Positions 14,163 to 21,426 of a stretch of DNA of 33,396 nt are shown here, in pieces; position 1 is the stretch's first letter, and each line of letters starts with the position of its first letter. Where the stretch lies: positions 1-33,396 of IMG/VR virus record IMGVR_UViG_3300029319_000234. One strand, 5' to 3'. This DNA comes from a virus. The notes under the pieces are model-generated. The model searched no databases, was not told where the DNA came from, and saw only the letters and a program-made list of their open reading frames with translations. A program made the translations under genes and the position numbers.

Positions 14163-16584
14163 CTTGCAACTGCTTTGCTGCATCTAATACTAGTTTAGCC
14201 TCTTCTTTTTGATCTTTTGATGCGTCTGTGGCTAACTTTGCGGCTATTCTTACACCCTCACGCTTGTCTTCACTTTCCAATCTATCTTCTTGTAAATCTT
14301 TGTTTATCTTAGTTTTGGCAGTTTCTAACTCTAATTTTAATTTGTCCATTTCAATTTTATGTTGTAGTTCTGCTTCTTTTATAGCTAGTTCTCTTTGTTG
14401 TATTATTGTCAAAGGATCTTCTTGTGCTTTCTTTGCAGCCTGTGCTTGCATCTCTGCTTCGTTAGACGATAATAATTTTTGAGCTGCTTGAGCGGTCAGT
14501 CTGGAAAGCTCCGCTTCTGCATCTTCTGGTAATGGCTTTTCCTCCGATGGCATAGGTACACCTAGTTTTAATTCCATCTCTTTTCTATATTGAAAAGCAA
14601 CATGCTCTGTAATATGTGCAGCTATTGCTGCTTGTATTGCCCCTGCAAACGGTGACTGTCCAACTATTTCTTTTATCTTGGGATCATTTGCTGCTGCTAG
14701 GTGAACGGTTATATGTGCCTCATGATCCTGATATTTAAATGCTTTTACTGGCTCTTGTTTTAATATCATCATATTTTCAGTAACAGGATCGTTAGGTTTT
14801 ATGTCTTCTTTTAATTTAACAATATCTTTAGCATCTGTTATGCCCAATACTTCTAACATTTGTCTGTGTAGTTTACCCATATCATAAAGTTGTGGTGCTT
14901 GTTGTGCTAATTGTAATGCAGCTTGATATTGCATGATACGCTGTGACATGGTTGCGGCATTAGGATCTGATACAGGTATTACATCAACTCTGTCATCAAA
15001 ATCTTTTGTTCTAGAAAACTCACCCTCTATTTCGTAAATATATTCTGATGGCATGTAGTCATGAATTATATTAGCTATCAATCTTAATTCTTTTTTCAAA
15101 GAGCTATGCAATCTTGACTGAACACCTGACATAACTTTCATGGATCTTTCCATGAGAGCTAGTGTTGTTCCTACTGGCGCTTGCGAGTTGATGTCTCCAA
15201 CTTGTATATCTGCAACGGAGCCAATCCTTCGCCCCTCGTCAACGATATTTTGGAGTAATTGGTACAAGACTGAACTCGGTTCCTTGTAAGGAATGAAAGT
15301 AATTGCGTCACGAATCGCACCACCAGGCACATCAACGTCACGGAACTCACCAGGCATGAGAGGCGAATCATCCCCTTTGATGCGTAAACCCCTAGCTTTA
15401 AGACCAGCTGGTAAATTAGATAAAGTACCAGCATCGATAAGTTGACGCAAAATCGAAGTAGCGCTTTTGGCAAGACCACCAATGAGGTGAATAAGCCCTG
15501 TGCCATAGAAACCCAATCCAGGAAGATACTTGTAATGTACGAAGTATTGTATTTTCTTTTTCTTCTCATCGTCTTCATAGTAGTTTCTCCTAATTGATAA
15601 TATCATTTTTGATGATTTATCAATGGTCACAACATAAGGTCTTGCTATGCCTTCTTTGTCTTGAAATGGTTCTGGTAACTCAAGATCTGCATGTATTTCT
15701 AACAAAGTATGCCTGTCATCATCTTCTATTGTTGCAGACTCACCATCTAGTTCGTCATATTTTTCTTGTATATCTGAAAAATCAGGCTCTGGATCTGGTA
15801 AATCTAGATCTTTATAAAATCCATTTACCATTAACTTTGCTATTTCATTAGCAGTTTTTTTCATAACATGTGTGTATCTGATACAACTCATCAGATCTGT
15901 TGCGCCATAGGAAACAACAAAATCCTCTGCAGGGACAAACATTGCGCAAGGTCTTTCGAGAAGGGGATCGTAATATACCTTTTTAAAAGCTGACCCTGCT
16001 AGAGGAAGTTTAAAGAGCATTTGCTCTGTTTCGTCTCTATACTCTGTCATCTCTTCTGTTAAAAGATAGTTCATCTCATTTTCTACACGAGCTGCTTGTT
16101 CTGTTTTTTCTCTCGTTTGTTTACCAACCGTCTTTGTTCTCACAGGACCTGCAGCAGGAAATATCTCGCCCATAGCTTGCGCTTGGAATCTAACTATTGA
16201 CTCTGTCAATACAGGGTGAAAAACACCAGAAGCACCAGACCAAGGTTGTTGACGTTCTTCTATTTTCATACCCAAAAGGTCTAAACCTTTTACATATGAC
16301 TTAGCCCAATCACCACGAGATTGCCTATCTGTGTTAAAATTTTCTATTAGTTCGCTAGATAATTCCTCTAGAGCAGCATCTTCTAAATACTCTGCAAGGT
16401 TTGAGTCGTGCGCTGCACCAAGTAATTCTTCTGTTTTGTTGCCCTCAAAGTCTATGACAACACCACCATCCTCTGTTCCAATACTTACAGAGTCAGGGTT
16501 TTCTATCTCTATCTCAAGCTGTTCTTCTAGCTCTGCTAGTTTTTTTACACCTGTGTCAGGAATCATTTGTTTTTCAACAGCCAT
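14155..16584 (-). CDS. Portal protein, SU10/N4-like, 809 aa
   Basis: A large portal forming the dodecameric DNA channel at the capsid vertex. Signs are: an acidic N-terminus; 'ERQQPWSGASGVFHPVLTESIVRFQAQAMGEIFPAAGPVRTK' (split here as ERQQPWSGASGVFHP and RFQAQAMGEIFPA) at about 110-150, typical of SU10-type portals; GLGFYGTGLIHLIGGLAKSA in the wing/stem; DEGRRIGSVADIQVGDINSQ then APVGTTLALMERS in the clip/stem region; and a long C-terminal coiled coil (about 690-805) resembling a barrel. The length matches large podovirus portals (700-800 aa). Confidence 0.88.
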   Translation of the reverse strand: MAVEKQMIPDTGVKKLAELEEQLEIEIENPDSVSIGTEDGGVVIDFEGNKTEELLGAAHDSNLAEYLEDAALEELSSELIENFNTDRQSRGDWAKSYVKGLDLLGMKIEERQQPWSGASGVFHPVLTESIVRFQAQAMGEIFPAAGPVRTKTVGKQTREKTEQAARVENEMNYLLTEEMTEYRDETEQMLFKLPLAGSAFKKVYYDPLLERPCAMFVPAEDFVVSYGATDLMSCIRYTHVMKKTANEIAKLMVNGFYKDLDLPDPEPDFSDIQEKYDELDGESATIEDDDRHTLLEIHADLELPEPFQDKEGIARPYVVTIDKSSKMILSIRRNYYEDDEKKKKIQYFVHYKYLPGLGFYGTGLIHLIGGLAKSATSILRQLIDAGTLSNLPAGLKARGLRIKGDDSPLMPGEFRDVDVPGGAIRDAITFIPYKEPSSVLYQLLQNIVDEGRRIGSVADIQVGDINSQAPVGTTLALMERSMKVMSGVQSRLHSSLKKELRLIANIIHDYMPSEYIYEIEGEFSRTKDFDDRVDVIPVSDPNAATMSQRIMQYQAALQLAQQAPQLYDMGKLHRQMLEVLGITDAKDIVKLKEDIKPNDPVTENMMILKQEPVKAFKYQDHEAHITVHLAAANDPKIKEIVGQSPFAGAIQAAIAAHITEHVAFQYRKEMELKLGVPMPSEEKPLPEDAEAELSRLTAQAAQKLLSSNEAEMQAQAAKKAQEDPLTIIQQRELAIKEAELQHKIEMDKLKLELETAKTKINKDLQEDRLESEDKREGVRIAAKLATDASKDQKEEAKLVLDAAKQLQDE

Positions 16585-16597
16585 TAAGAACTCCTAT

Positions 16598-16804
16598 TTA
16601 TTTCATTCTTTCTAAAATTCTATCTACTTTTTCTTCTAGTCTGTTTATCGCTACAGTGACATCATCTCTCTTAGCATAATCTTCTCTAGTTTTATTTAGC
16701 AATATATCAATTCTTTTTAATTCTTTTGATTGTGTTCCCAAAAACCATCCTCCACCTAGAATGATAATACCTATCAGACCATCTATTATGTGAACCAAAT
16801 CCAT
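16598..16804 (-). CDS. Small membrane-anchored coiled-coil protein, 68 aa
   Basis: An N-terminal membrane segment (IIDGLIGIIILGGGWFLG, residues 6-23) is followed by a charged coiled coil ending AINRLEEKVDRILERMK. This plan is common for small phage proteins next to terminase or lysis genes. It could be a holin-like or inner-membrane protein, but nothing decisive is seen. Its start overlaps the large terminase stop by one base, so it is translated with the packaging genes. Confidence 0.65.
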   Translation of the reverse strand: MDLVHIIDGLIGIIILGGGWFLGTQSKELKRIDILLNKTREDYAKRDDVTVAINRLEEKVDRILERMK

Positions 16805-18339
16805 TAGTAGTACTCCACTGGTCTTCTGTAGGTTGGTTCGTCATCCCAGTCATCCATAGTGGTTCTTATCCAGCCACCTTGTCTGAATCTTAACAGAGCC
16901 TGTGTAGTTGAGTCAACTAGATCATCATTATCTCCTGCAGGAAAAGCTGCGCACTCTTCTATAACTTCATCAGCCCACCTAGTTGGTGGGTGCCATATTA
17001 CATTGCTTGCAAATAAATCTGTGACTGCATTTACTCTAGCAATTTTATCTTGACCTCTGCTTGGTGTAAATTCTGTGACAGGTATGCCCATAGCTCTTAA
17101 TTCAAAAATTAATGGTGAACCTGCAGCCTTTGCTTCTATTATCATTTGGTCAGGTTCAAACTCATGATATTTATCATATGCTGCTTTTTTTAATTCTGGA
17201 AATTCTAATTTTTCTTTGTAGGCATCTATCAATATTAAATTAGGTACAGTCTGCCCATCTGCATTTGGATGATGAAATATTCCCCATGTAGTGCATGCAC
17301 TGTAGTCTGCTCTCTGTGTTTTTAAGAAAGCAGTATCCCAAGATTGTATTATTGCTTCGCAAGGTGGTAGATGAGGCTTATCCCATTCCTGCCACCATTC
17401 TCTTTTTATTAGGGCACCCTCTTCTGATGTTGGGTCTTGCTGATATTGTGCTGACCATTTTGATATTGGAAGTTCTGCTTTTAGTGACAGTAGTTCTTCT
17501 TTCTTCCAAAACTCTTCCCACAAAGCATTTCCTGACGGCATAATAGCTGGAAGTTCTATAACTTCCCATTCACTACTACCTTCTTTTTGTGTTGAATTTT
17601 TTATTATCTGCCCAGTTAAATCTCTCTTACTCCATCGTGTCATAACGATAATTATGGCACCCCCAGGCTGTAATCTTTGTCTTGGACCAGAGGTGTACCA
17701 CTCGTAAACCTTGTCATAAACATCTGGATTGTATGCACCAATAGTTGCATCCTGCTCTGAATGTGGGTCATCAATAACAAGAACGTCTGCACCTTTACCA
17801 GTTACAGCACCGCCAACACCAATAGCGAAATATTCACCACCTTTATTGGTATTCCATCTACCTGCCGCCTTACTATCAGCAGAAAGTGCCACACCCTTAA
17901 AAATTTTCTGATAATCTTCAGACTGGATAAGATTCCTAACCTTTCTTCCAAATCCCACAGATAACTCGGCAGTGTGCGCTGTCTGTATTATTTTTTTATT
18001 GGGGTACCTACCTAAAAACCATGCTGGAAACAAGTAACTTGCGAACTCTGACTTAGTATGACGGGGTGGCATATTGATTATTAGTCTTTTTAATTCACCC
18101 GATGCCACCTTTTCAAACGCTTCAGCCATAATTTCATGGTGCCTACCATGTATAAAAGAAGCCCACTGAGAGCGAACAAAGGGCAGAAAGCTAGTTTGAC
18201 AGCTTTCACGCTCTTTCACCCCCTCCAGCTCCTCTAAAAGGGCAAGAATCTCCCTTTTCTTTTCCATAGGAAGGTTTTTTATGTCTGAAAGTATGTTTTT
18301 ACTATTAATCGCTTGTTTCATCATCCCAGTCAAAGTCAT
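16804..18339 (-). CDS. terL: Large terminase subunit (ATPase and nuclease)
   Basis: A 511-residue packaging motor. The N-terminal ATPase has the Walker A variant MPPRHTKS (90-97), Walker B VLVIDD (187-191 region) with DPHSEQD, and the coupling motif MTRWSKRDL (233-241). The C-terminal RNase H-like nuclease has D334 in SWDTAF, E402 in IIEAK and D472/D473 in GDNDDLVDS. The first Met overlaps the upstream 87-aa gene by 35 bp; a start at the ATGATG around residues 6-7 (MMKQAINSK) is also possible. Headful versus cos packaging cannot be told from this sequence alone. Confidence 0.95.
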   Translation of the reverse strand: MTLTGMMKQAINSKNILSDIKNLPMEKKREILALLEELEGVKERESCQTSFLPFVRSQWASFIHGRHHEIMAEAFEKVASGELKRLIINMPPRHTKSEFASYLFPAWFLGRYPNKKIIQTAHTAELSVGFGRKVRNLIQSEDYQKIFKGVALSADSKAAGRWNTNKGGEYFAIGVGGAVTGKGADVLVIDDPHSEQDATIGAYNPDVYDKVYEWYTSGPRQRLQPGGAIIIVMTRWSKRDLTGQIIKNSTQKEGSSEWEVIELPAIMPSGNALWEEFWKKEELLSLKAELPISKWSAQYQQDPTSEEGALIKREWWQEWDKPHLPPCEAIIQSWDTAFLKTQRADYSACTTWGIFHHPNADGQTVPNLILIDAYKEKLEFPELKKAAYDKYHEFEPDQMIIEAKAAGSPLIFELRAMGIPVTEFTPSRGQDKIARVNAVTDLFASNVIWHPPTRWADEVIEECAAFPAGDNDDLVDSTTQALLRFRQGGWIRTTMDDWDDEPTYRRPVEYY

Positions 18340-18568
18340 CTACAAGGTCAGGAGGTCTGCACTCTATGATCTTTTTAGCCATATCTATCATAAACATAGC
18401 TTCTTCCTGCGGAAATGGTGAATAAACAAACAAATTCTTCTCACCATTAGCCTCTTTAGTCCATCCTATAAAAATAGGTTTATCTATTTCTACAGGATCA
18501 GGGCTATCCTGTCCATTACCAGAATAATATTTCTTAAATTTTTTGAAATCAATGACATTCTTAGACAT
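18305..18568 (-). CDS. Small acidic protein between terminase genes, 87 aa
   Basis: Begins MSKNVIDFKKFKKYYSGNGQ, then PVEIDKPIFIGWTKEANGEK and FVYSPFPQEEAMFMIDMAKKII, and ends with an acidic tail (DDFDWDDETSD). A lone alpha/beta fold is likely. No family is recognised. It overlaps the large terminase gene and follows the long non-coding gap (18569-18868) after the small terminase. The acidic tail suggests binding to a basic partner, perhaps a terminase subunit, but that is speculation. Confidence 0.65.
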   Translation of the reverse strand: MSKNVIDFKKFKKYYSGNGQDSPDPVEIDKPIFIGWTKEANGEKNLFVYSPFPQEEAMFMIDMAKKIIECRPPDLVDDFDWDDETSD

Positions 18569-18591
18569 GAGATAAAAATTATCCCTCTCTC

Positions 18592-18702
18592 TAACTAGTT
18601 ATAACTAGTATTATAACTAGTTATAATAATATTACAACTAATAATATAGTTATAACTAGTTATTTATAGTTATAGCTAGTTATTTTATAGTTATAACTAT
18701 AG
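18592..18702. repeat. Array of AT-rich palindromes (TAACTAGTTA family)
   Basis: This stretch is built from half-sites TAGTTATA and TATAACTA in alternating orientation. It includes the perfect 16-bp palindrome ACTAGTTATAACTAGT and the 15-mers ATAGTTATAACTAGT and ATAGTTATAGCTAGT, which recur at 28443-28506. It could form cruciforms or bind a dimeric protein in tandem. It lies in the gap between the terminase genes, where packaging sites are often found. Confidence 0.8.
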
Positions 18703-18868
18703 GGTTAGAAGTTTCTTAAACTGTTTGAAATTATTTGTGTGGAATAACATGTAGTACGCACGGCTAGCCCCCACAGCAACATGGGGGGTCGTGGGTAGGT
18801 GGGGGTAAATGCAACTAGAAAAACACGAATAGAGACCTAAAAAGCTAGTAAAAACAATGACTTAGCAG
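18703..18868. other. Non-coding gap with G-rich hairpin (possible cos/pac region)
   Basis: No gene is visible between the palindrome array and the small terminase stop. The notable element is CCCCCAC (18768-18774) facing GTGGGGG (18799-18805), a perfect 7-bp inverted repeat. Its right arm lies in a G-rich tract with runs of 6, 3, 2 and 5 G. In an A/T-rich genome this is a strong compositional outlier. The place beside terS suggests a terminase recognition site, but no cohesive end can be proven from sequence. Confidence 0.5.
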
Positions 18869-19306
18869 TTAGCTTGCTTTATTTCCTAGTAATTCAGATA
18901 ATTTTTTTTCTAATTCTTCTTCAATGTCTACACTATTCCTGTCAGTGTTATTTACAGTTTCAACTTTATCAGTAAACAAGCCTACACTTTTTCCTAGTAG
19001 TGCTAGTGCTGATATTTTATCACTAGATCTATTGTCATTACGTTCAACTTCCTCTTGCAGTTTTCTTAAAACGTATTCTGATCGCCTACGCACTTGCGTG
19101 CTATGATCTTCCTCTTTTAACCTTGTTAGTGCAGAAATCCTTGATGCAACCTTGAGATTACTTGCTAATGCACTTGCTTGCTCCCAAACTGATTTTTCCT
19201 TGGTTGTATTCTTTACGTTATATACTTTCCTATAAGCTGAAGTTAACTTTTCACCATCACTAACCAACCTAGCAAACTTTTCCTGCTTATCTGTCAATCC
19301 AATCAT
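18869..19306 (-). CDS. terS: Small terminase subunit, 145 aa
   Basis: The N-terminus LTDKQEKFARLVSDGEKLTS followed by AYRKVYNVKN is the helix-turn-helix pattern of Terminase_2-type small subunits, which bind the packaging site. The middle is a helical oligomerisation region, and 'SDKISALALLGKSVGLFTDKVE' is the typical end of the core before a C-terminal tail that contacts the large subunit. It is the first gene of the leftward late module. The start ATG has CAGGAGAATTTCAGG ahead of it. Confidence 0.85.
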   Translation of the reverse strand: MIGLTDKQEKFARLVSDGEKLTSAYRKVYNVKNTTKEKSVWEQASALASNLKVASRISALTRLKEEDHSTQVRRRSEYVLRKLQEEVERNDNRSSDKISALALLGKSVGLFTDKVETVNNTDRNSVDIEEELEKKLSELLGNKAS

Positions 19307-19337
19307 CCTGAAATTCTCCTGAAGTTATTCAAAATAA

Positions 19338-19359
19338 AAAAAGTTCATGTGCACTTTTT
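19338..19359. terminator. AAAAAGT/ACTTTTT hairpin, possible two-way terminator
   Basis: A 7-bp inverted repeat (19338-19344 with 19353-19359) has loop TCATGTGC and A and T runs on either side. The same hairpin type occurs at 24146, 26476 (inverted) and 32358. Here it stands upstream of the small terminase on the leftward side, so it could limit early leftward transcription into the late genes. The stem has few G/C pairs, so its strength as a terminator is doubtful. Confidence 0.5.
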
Positions 19360-19430
19360 ACCATGATCTAATCATAATTATCAAATAAATAAAAAAAATT
19401 TCAGTGCTGTATCCTGCAGGTTACCTAGGT

Positions 19431-19470
19431 TTCAATTACTTTCAATTACTTTCAATTACTTTTAATTACT
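19431..19470. repeat. Four tandem 10-bp repeats, TTCAATTACT
   Basis: Three exact copies of TTCAATTACT and a fourth with one change (TTTAATTACT) lie end to end. A 10-bp period places each copy on nearly the same face of the helix. They end 7 bp before the -35 hexamer of the rightward promoter, so they look like an activator or repressor binding array, or an UP-type element. Confidence 0.9.
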
Positions 19471-19477
19471 TTAGGAG

Positions 19478-19508
19478 TTGACTATTAATCAAAAGTATGA
19501 TCTATAAT
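19478..19508 (+). promoter_or_regulatory. Sigma70-like early rightward promoter
   Basis: TTGACT (19478-19483) and a perfect TATAAT (19503-19508) are spaced by 19 bp, slightly longer than ideal. The transcript would begin near 19512-19516, at the GGGCATCC that forms the first helix of the leader RNA. No other promoter of this quality is visible before the early genes. No phage RNA polymerase is encoded here, so host sigma70 use is plausible. Confidence 0.65.
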
Positions 19509-19510
19509 AG

Positions 19511-19871
19511 GGCATCCACCTTATTTGTGGTTTTTAGAGTTTCACTACCAACCTCTAAAGTAAAAATGGGATGCAGGTTAAACTCCCTGCTCTTCTATCT
19601 CAGAGAGTACTGAGACGATGTTGACAACTCCCTTGATTGTGTGCACTCAATTTTGTGCATGTGGCAATCAAGACTAGTTGGTTGGTAGTCAATTATAATC
19701 TCCTATGATTATAGCAATGCAGTTTATGGTGTAGCCTAGTAAGTTATTGATCAACTTATAGTAGTTCAAATTCTTGAAATTTGCGAAAGAAGTAGAGCAA
19801 GTATGCTCGACTTGGTCTTTAACTGAAGTGTAGCTTTTGCTTTGAATACATTATCCATAAACTGCACTGTA
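19511..19871 (+). ncRNA. Structured leader RNA ending at the first ribozyme cut
   Basis: No open reading frame of note occurs here, but helices are dense. They are GCATCC 19512-19517/569-574; TTTAGAG 19533-19539/553-559; CTCAG 19599-19603/610-614; CTTGATTG 19632-19639/665-672 with TGCAC/GTGCA inside; GACTA 19672-19676/686-690; TATAATC 19694-19700/707-713; and an 11-bp perfect helix, GCAGTTTATGG 19719-19729 with CCATAAACTGC 19855-19865, enclosing hairpins at 19740-19758, 19767-19783 and 19795-19808. The last helix abuts ribozyme 1. If the ribozyme cuts after 19871, a roughly 355-nt RNA is released. It does not match an RNA class I know. Some of the short helices exclude one another. Confidence 0.55.
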
Positions 19872-19916
19872 ATCTAGTGTGTGCTAGGTCTGATGATCTC
19901 AAAAGAGTGAAACAGT
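19866..19916 (+). ncRNA. Type III hammerhead ribozyme 1
   Basis: Helix III: ACUGU 19866-19870 with ACAGU 19912-19916. The cleavage triplet is GUA, with the cut after A19871. Helix I: AUCUAG 19872-19877 with CUAGGU 19884-19889 (one G-U), loop UGUGUG. Core CUGAUGA is at 19890-19896. Helix II: CUC/GAG with loop AAAA and a flanking U-U. GAAA is at 19909-19912. Every conserved core nucleotide of the hammerhead family is present. The layout and the UGUG of loop I match the satellite tobacco ringspot virus type III ribozyme. The ribosome binding site of the 120-aa gene follows 13 nt later. Confidence 0.93.
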
Positions 19917-19941
19917 TAATCTATAACGTAGGAGTTCAATT

Positions 19942-20304
19942 ATGAAATTTAATAAATCAATAACTAGACCTTTTTCAAATATTTTAAATTATAAGTTTGG
20001 TTGGGCATTTGGTGAGTTAGCAAATCAAACAGTTGTTAAGCATGAAAGTTTCCATTTTGTTATCGATAGCCTTGATGAGTTAGTCAAGGTTATTGAGATG
20101 ATGGATGCCATACCACCACAAAAAACTAGAGACATGTGGCACGACAAAGTCAAAAAGCAATTGACTAACATTGAGCGAGCAAAAGCATTGGTTGCAGATT
20201 ACCAAAAAGCAGTAGTTTGTGAATACAAGTTTTTATCGTCTCCAATGGCTGACACTATGCTTAAACAAGGTTTTGTTGGTGATGAAGAAAAGTTACAAGC
20301 ATAA
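19942..20304 (+). CDS. Early protein of unknown function, 120 aa
   Basis: The first gene of the early operon, starting MKFNKSITRPFSNILNYKFG with TAGGAGTTCAATT ahead of the ATG. It has an aromatic-rich N-terminus, FHFVIDSLDELVKVIEMMDA, and a charged helix QLTNIERAKALVADYQKAVV. It is probably mostly helical. No family is recognised. As the first gene after the leader and ribozyme 1, and followed by hairpin plus ribozyme 2, it would be on its own RNA segment. Host takeover is a typical job for such genes but is not shown. Confidence 0.75.
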   Translation: MKFNKSITRPFSNILNYKFGWAFGELANQTVVKHESFHFVIDSLDELVKVIEMMDAIPPQKTRDMWHDKVKKQLTNIERAKALVADYQKAVVCEYKFLSSPMADTMLKQGFVGDEEKLQA

Positions 20305-20312
20305 ATTGATTA

Positions 20313-20335
20313 GGGGCAGGATTATTTCCTGCCCT
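20313..20335 (+). other. Hairpin between gene 19942 and ribozyme 2
   Basis: GGGCAGGA (20314-20321) pairs perfectly with TCCTGCCC (20327-20334), loop TTATT; G20313-U20335 can extend it. It lies 9 nt after the stop codon and directly abuts ribozyme 2, with no U run, so it is not a standard terminator. A 3'-end-protecting hairpin left by ribozyme cleavage is the best reading. Confidence 0.8.
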
Positions 20336-20386
20336 ACTGTATAGGAATGTGTGTTCCTACTGATGATTACAAAAGTATGAAACAGT
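20336..20386 (+). ncRNA. Type III hammerhead ribozyme 2
   Basis: Helix III: ACUGU 20336-20340 with ACAGU 20382-20386. The triplet is GUA, cut after A20341. Helix I: UAGGAA 20342-20347 with UUCCUA 20354-20359, loop UGUGUG. Core CUGAUGA 20360-20366. Helix II: UAC/GUA with loop AAAA and a flanking U-U. GAAA 20379-20382. Compared with ribozyme 1, helix I has changed at nearly all positions on both strands while staying fully paired. AGGAG follows at 20400. Confidence 0.93.
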
Positions 20387-20412
20387 TCATAATGAACATA
20401 GGAGAATATTTG

Positions 20413-20616
20413 ATGGCTAAAGTTAAAAGTAAAAAGGTTGTGGAATATATTTGGAAACTTACTGAAGATGAAGTTGGAGCAATTCAAAGTGCAATGATGA
20501 GTTCTGATTATTTTCATTCAGATAGTTTATCTGACCAAGGTTTGGATGATGCAGGCATTGATGCAATGGTTTCAGCATTTAAAAAGTTTGGTATTGATAT
20601 TTCAGAAAAATCATAA
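20413..20616 (+). CDS. Early protein of unknown function, 67 aa
   Basis: I start it at ATG 20413 (MAKVKSKKVVEYIWKLTEDE), 8 nt after GGAG. The open frame extends back to 20347, but those codons lie inside ribozyme 2 and should not be translated. A TTG at 20410 would add one residue. The rest, VGAIQSAMMSSDYFHSDSLS followed by GLDDAGIDAMVSAFKKFGID, looks like a compact helical protein. No family is recognised. It is flanked by ribozymes 2 and 3, so it is predicted to be a single-gene segment. Confidence 0.75.
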   Translation: MAKVKSKKVVEYIWKLTEDEVGAIQSAMMSSDYFHSDSLSDQGLDDAGIDAMVSAFKKFGIDISEKS

Positions 20617-20625
20617 TTGTTAAAT

Positions 20626-20644
20626 GGCAGGATTTATTCCTGCC
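20626..20644 (+). other. Hairpin between gene 20413 and ribozyme 3
   Basis: GGCAGGA (20626-20632) pairs with TCCTGCC (20638-20644), loop TTTAT. It is nearly the same as the hairpin at 20313 and again stands just after a stop codon and directly before a ribozyme, without a U run. The repeated pair suggests that hairpin and ribozyme are one unit that was duplicated. Confidence 0.8.
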
Positions 20645-20645
20645 T

Positions 20646-20696
20646 ACTGTCTAGGAAATGTTATTCCTACTGATGAGACCAAAGAGGTCGAAACAG
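20646..20696 (+). ncRNA. Type III hammerhead ribozyme 3
   Basis: Helix III: CUGU 20647-20650 with ACAG 20693-20696. The triplet is GUC, cut after C20651. Helix I: UAGGAA 20652-20657 with UUCCUA 20664-20669, loop AUGUUA. Core CUGAUGA 20670-20676. Helix II: GACC 20677-20680 with GGUC 20686-20689, loop AAAGA. GAAA 20690-20693. It differs from the others in three ways: the preferred GUC triplet, a 4-bp helix II without the U-U, and a different loop I. It is the closest to textbook hammerheads. Confidence 0.95.
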
Positions 20697-20727
20697 AAAT
20701 TTAACAATCATAGTAATGGAGATTATA

Positions 20728-21426
20728 TTGAGCAAGAACACAAACACAAAAACAACTACCTTTTCTTTTTCATCACAAGCGATTACTGACATTGCAGAAT
20801 GTGAGTTTCAAATTGGTAAAATGCAAACTGCTAACAAAGCCAACACATTGGCTAAGAATGGTTTTAAACTAAAACAATATTCTGAAACAGTTAGTAGTTT
20901 GGCTAATCCTGCTTATCTTAAAAAGTCAGGATTTTTTGTCGATGATGTTAGAAAAGCAGTTGATCAAGAACTGCAGGATGCAAAAATGTCTAAGGCATCT
21001 AGGAAGAGAATGTTAGAAAACTCCAATAGGTTTATCACTCAAATAGTTAAACCTAAAAAGGGATCTAATTACACTCCTGATACTTTTTTTGATTATTGTA
21101 AAGAACATGACATTACGTCAGAAACTTTACTTAAAAAGCATATTGCTGAAGAGTATAAACCTAGCCAAGCTAAAGACATATTTGCTAGTCAGATTGTTGG
21201 TGGTTGGTCTACTAAAAAGGATGATGATGGAAAAATTGTTCAAGGCGATACTTACAAGCCTAGTAAATATTCAATTGAAGAAATTGATGAAATCATCAAT
21301 CACCTAACTACTGAGAAACTTGCTAGGAAAAAGATTGAGGATGATGCATCCAAGTCTAAGTCTAGTCATGACAAAGAAATGGATAATGTATCATCTAATA
21401 TGTCAGCCTTAGGAGTTCAATTATGA
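20728..21426 (+). CDS. Early protein of unknown function, 232 aa, TTG start
   Basis: The start is TTG 20728, 6 nt after GGAG, giving MSKNTNTKTTTFSFSSQAIT; the ATG at 20716 lies within the ribosome site and is less likely. The body is helical and Lys-rich: CEFQIGKMQTANKANTLAKN, SGFFVDDVRKAVDQELQDAK, TPDTFFDYCKEHDITSETLL. The C-terminal third is low complexity (SKSKSSHDKEMDN). No domain is recognised. ATGA overlap couples it to the next 62-aa gene. It lies just upstream of the MoxR/VWA pair, so a partner or substrate role is possible but not shown. Confidence 0.75.
   Translation: MSKNTNTKTTTFSFSSQAITDIAECEFQIGKMQTANKANTLAKNGFKLKQYSETVSSLANPAYLKKSGFFVDDVRKAVDQELQDAKMSKASRKRMLENSNRFITQIVKPKKGSNYTPDTFFDYCKEHDITSETLLKKHIAEEYKPSQAKDIFASQIVGGWSTKKDDDGKIVQGDTYKPSKYSIEEIDEIINHLTTEKLARKKIEDDASKSKSSHDKEMDNVSSNMSALGVQL

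Noticed and set aside
18592-18702. CRISPR-like array
   Set aside because: The repeats are short overlapping palindromes with no regular unique spacers, and no cas genes are present (the Cas4-like nuclease has a recombination context).
19474-19692. Group I intron core in the early leader
   Set aside because: GACTA/TAGTC pairing resembles P7, but the arms are only 9 nt apart and no P3/P8 or guanosine-site arrangement fits. The region does not interrupt a gene.
19755-19800. tRNA-like T loop (GTTCAAATTC)
   Set aside because: No matching acceptor or anticodon arm was found; it forms part of a CAAATT/AATTTG hairpin instead.
20347-20412. N-terminal extension of the 67-aa gene
   Set aside because: These codons are ribozyme 2 and its downstream leader; a proper GGAG-ATG start exists at 20413.
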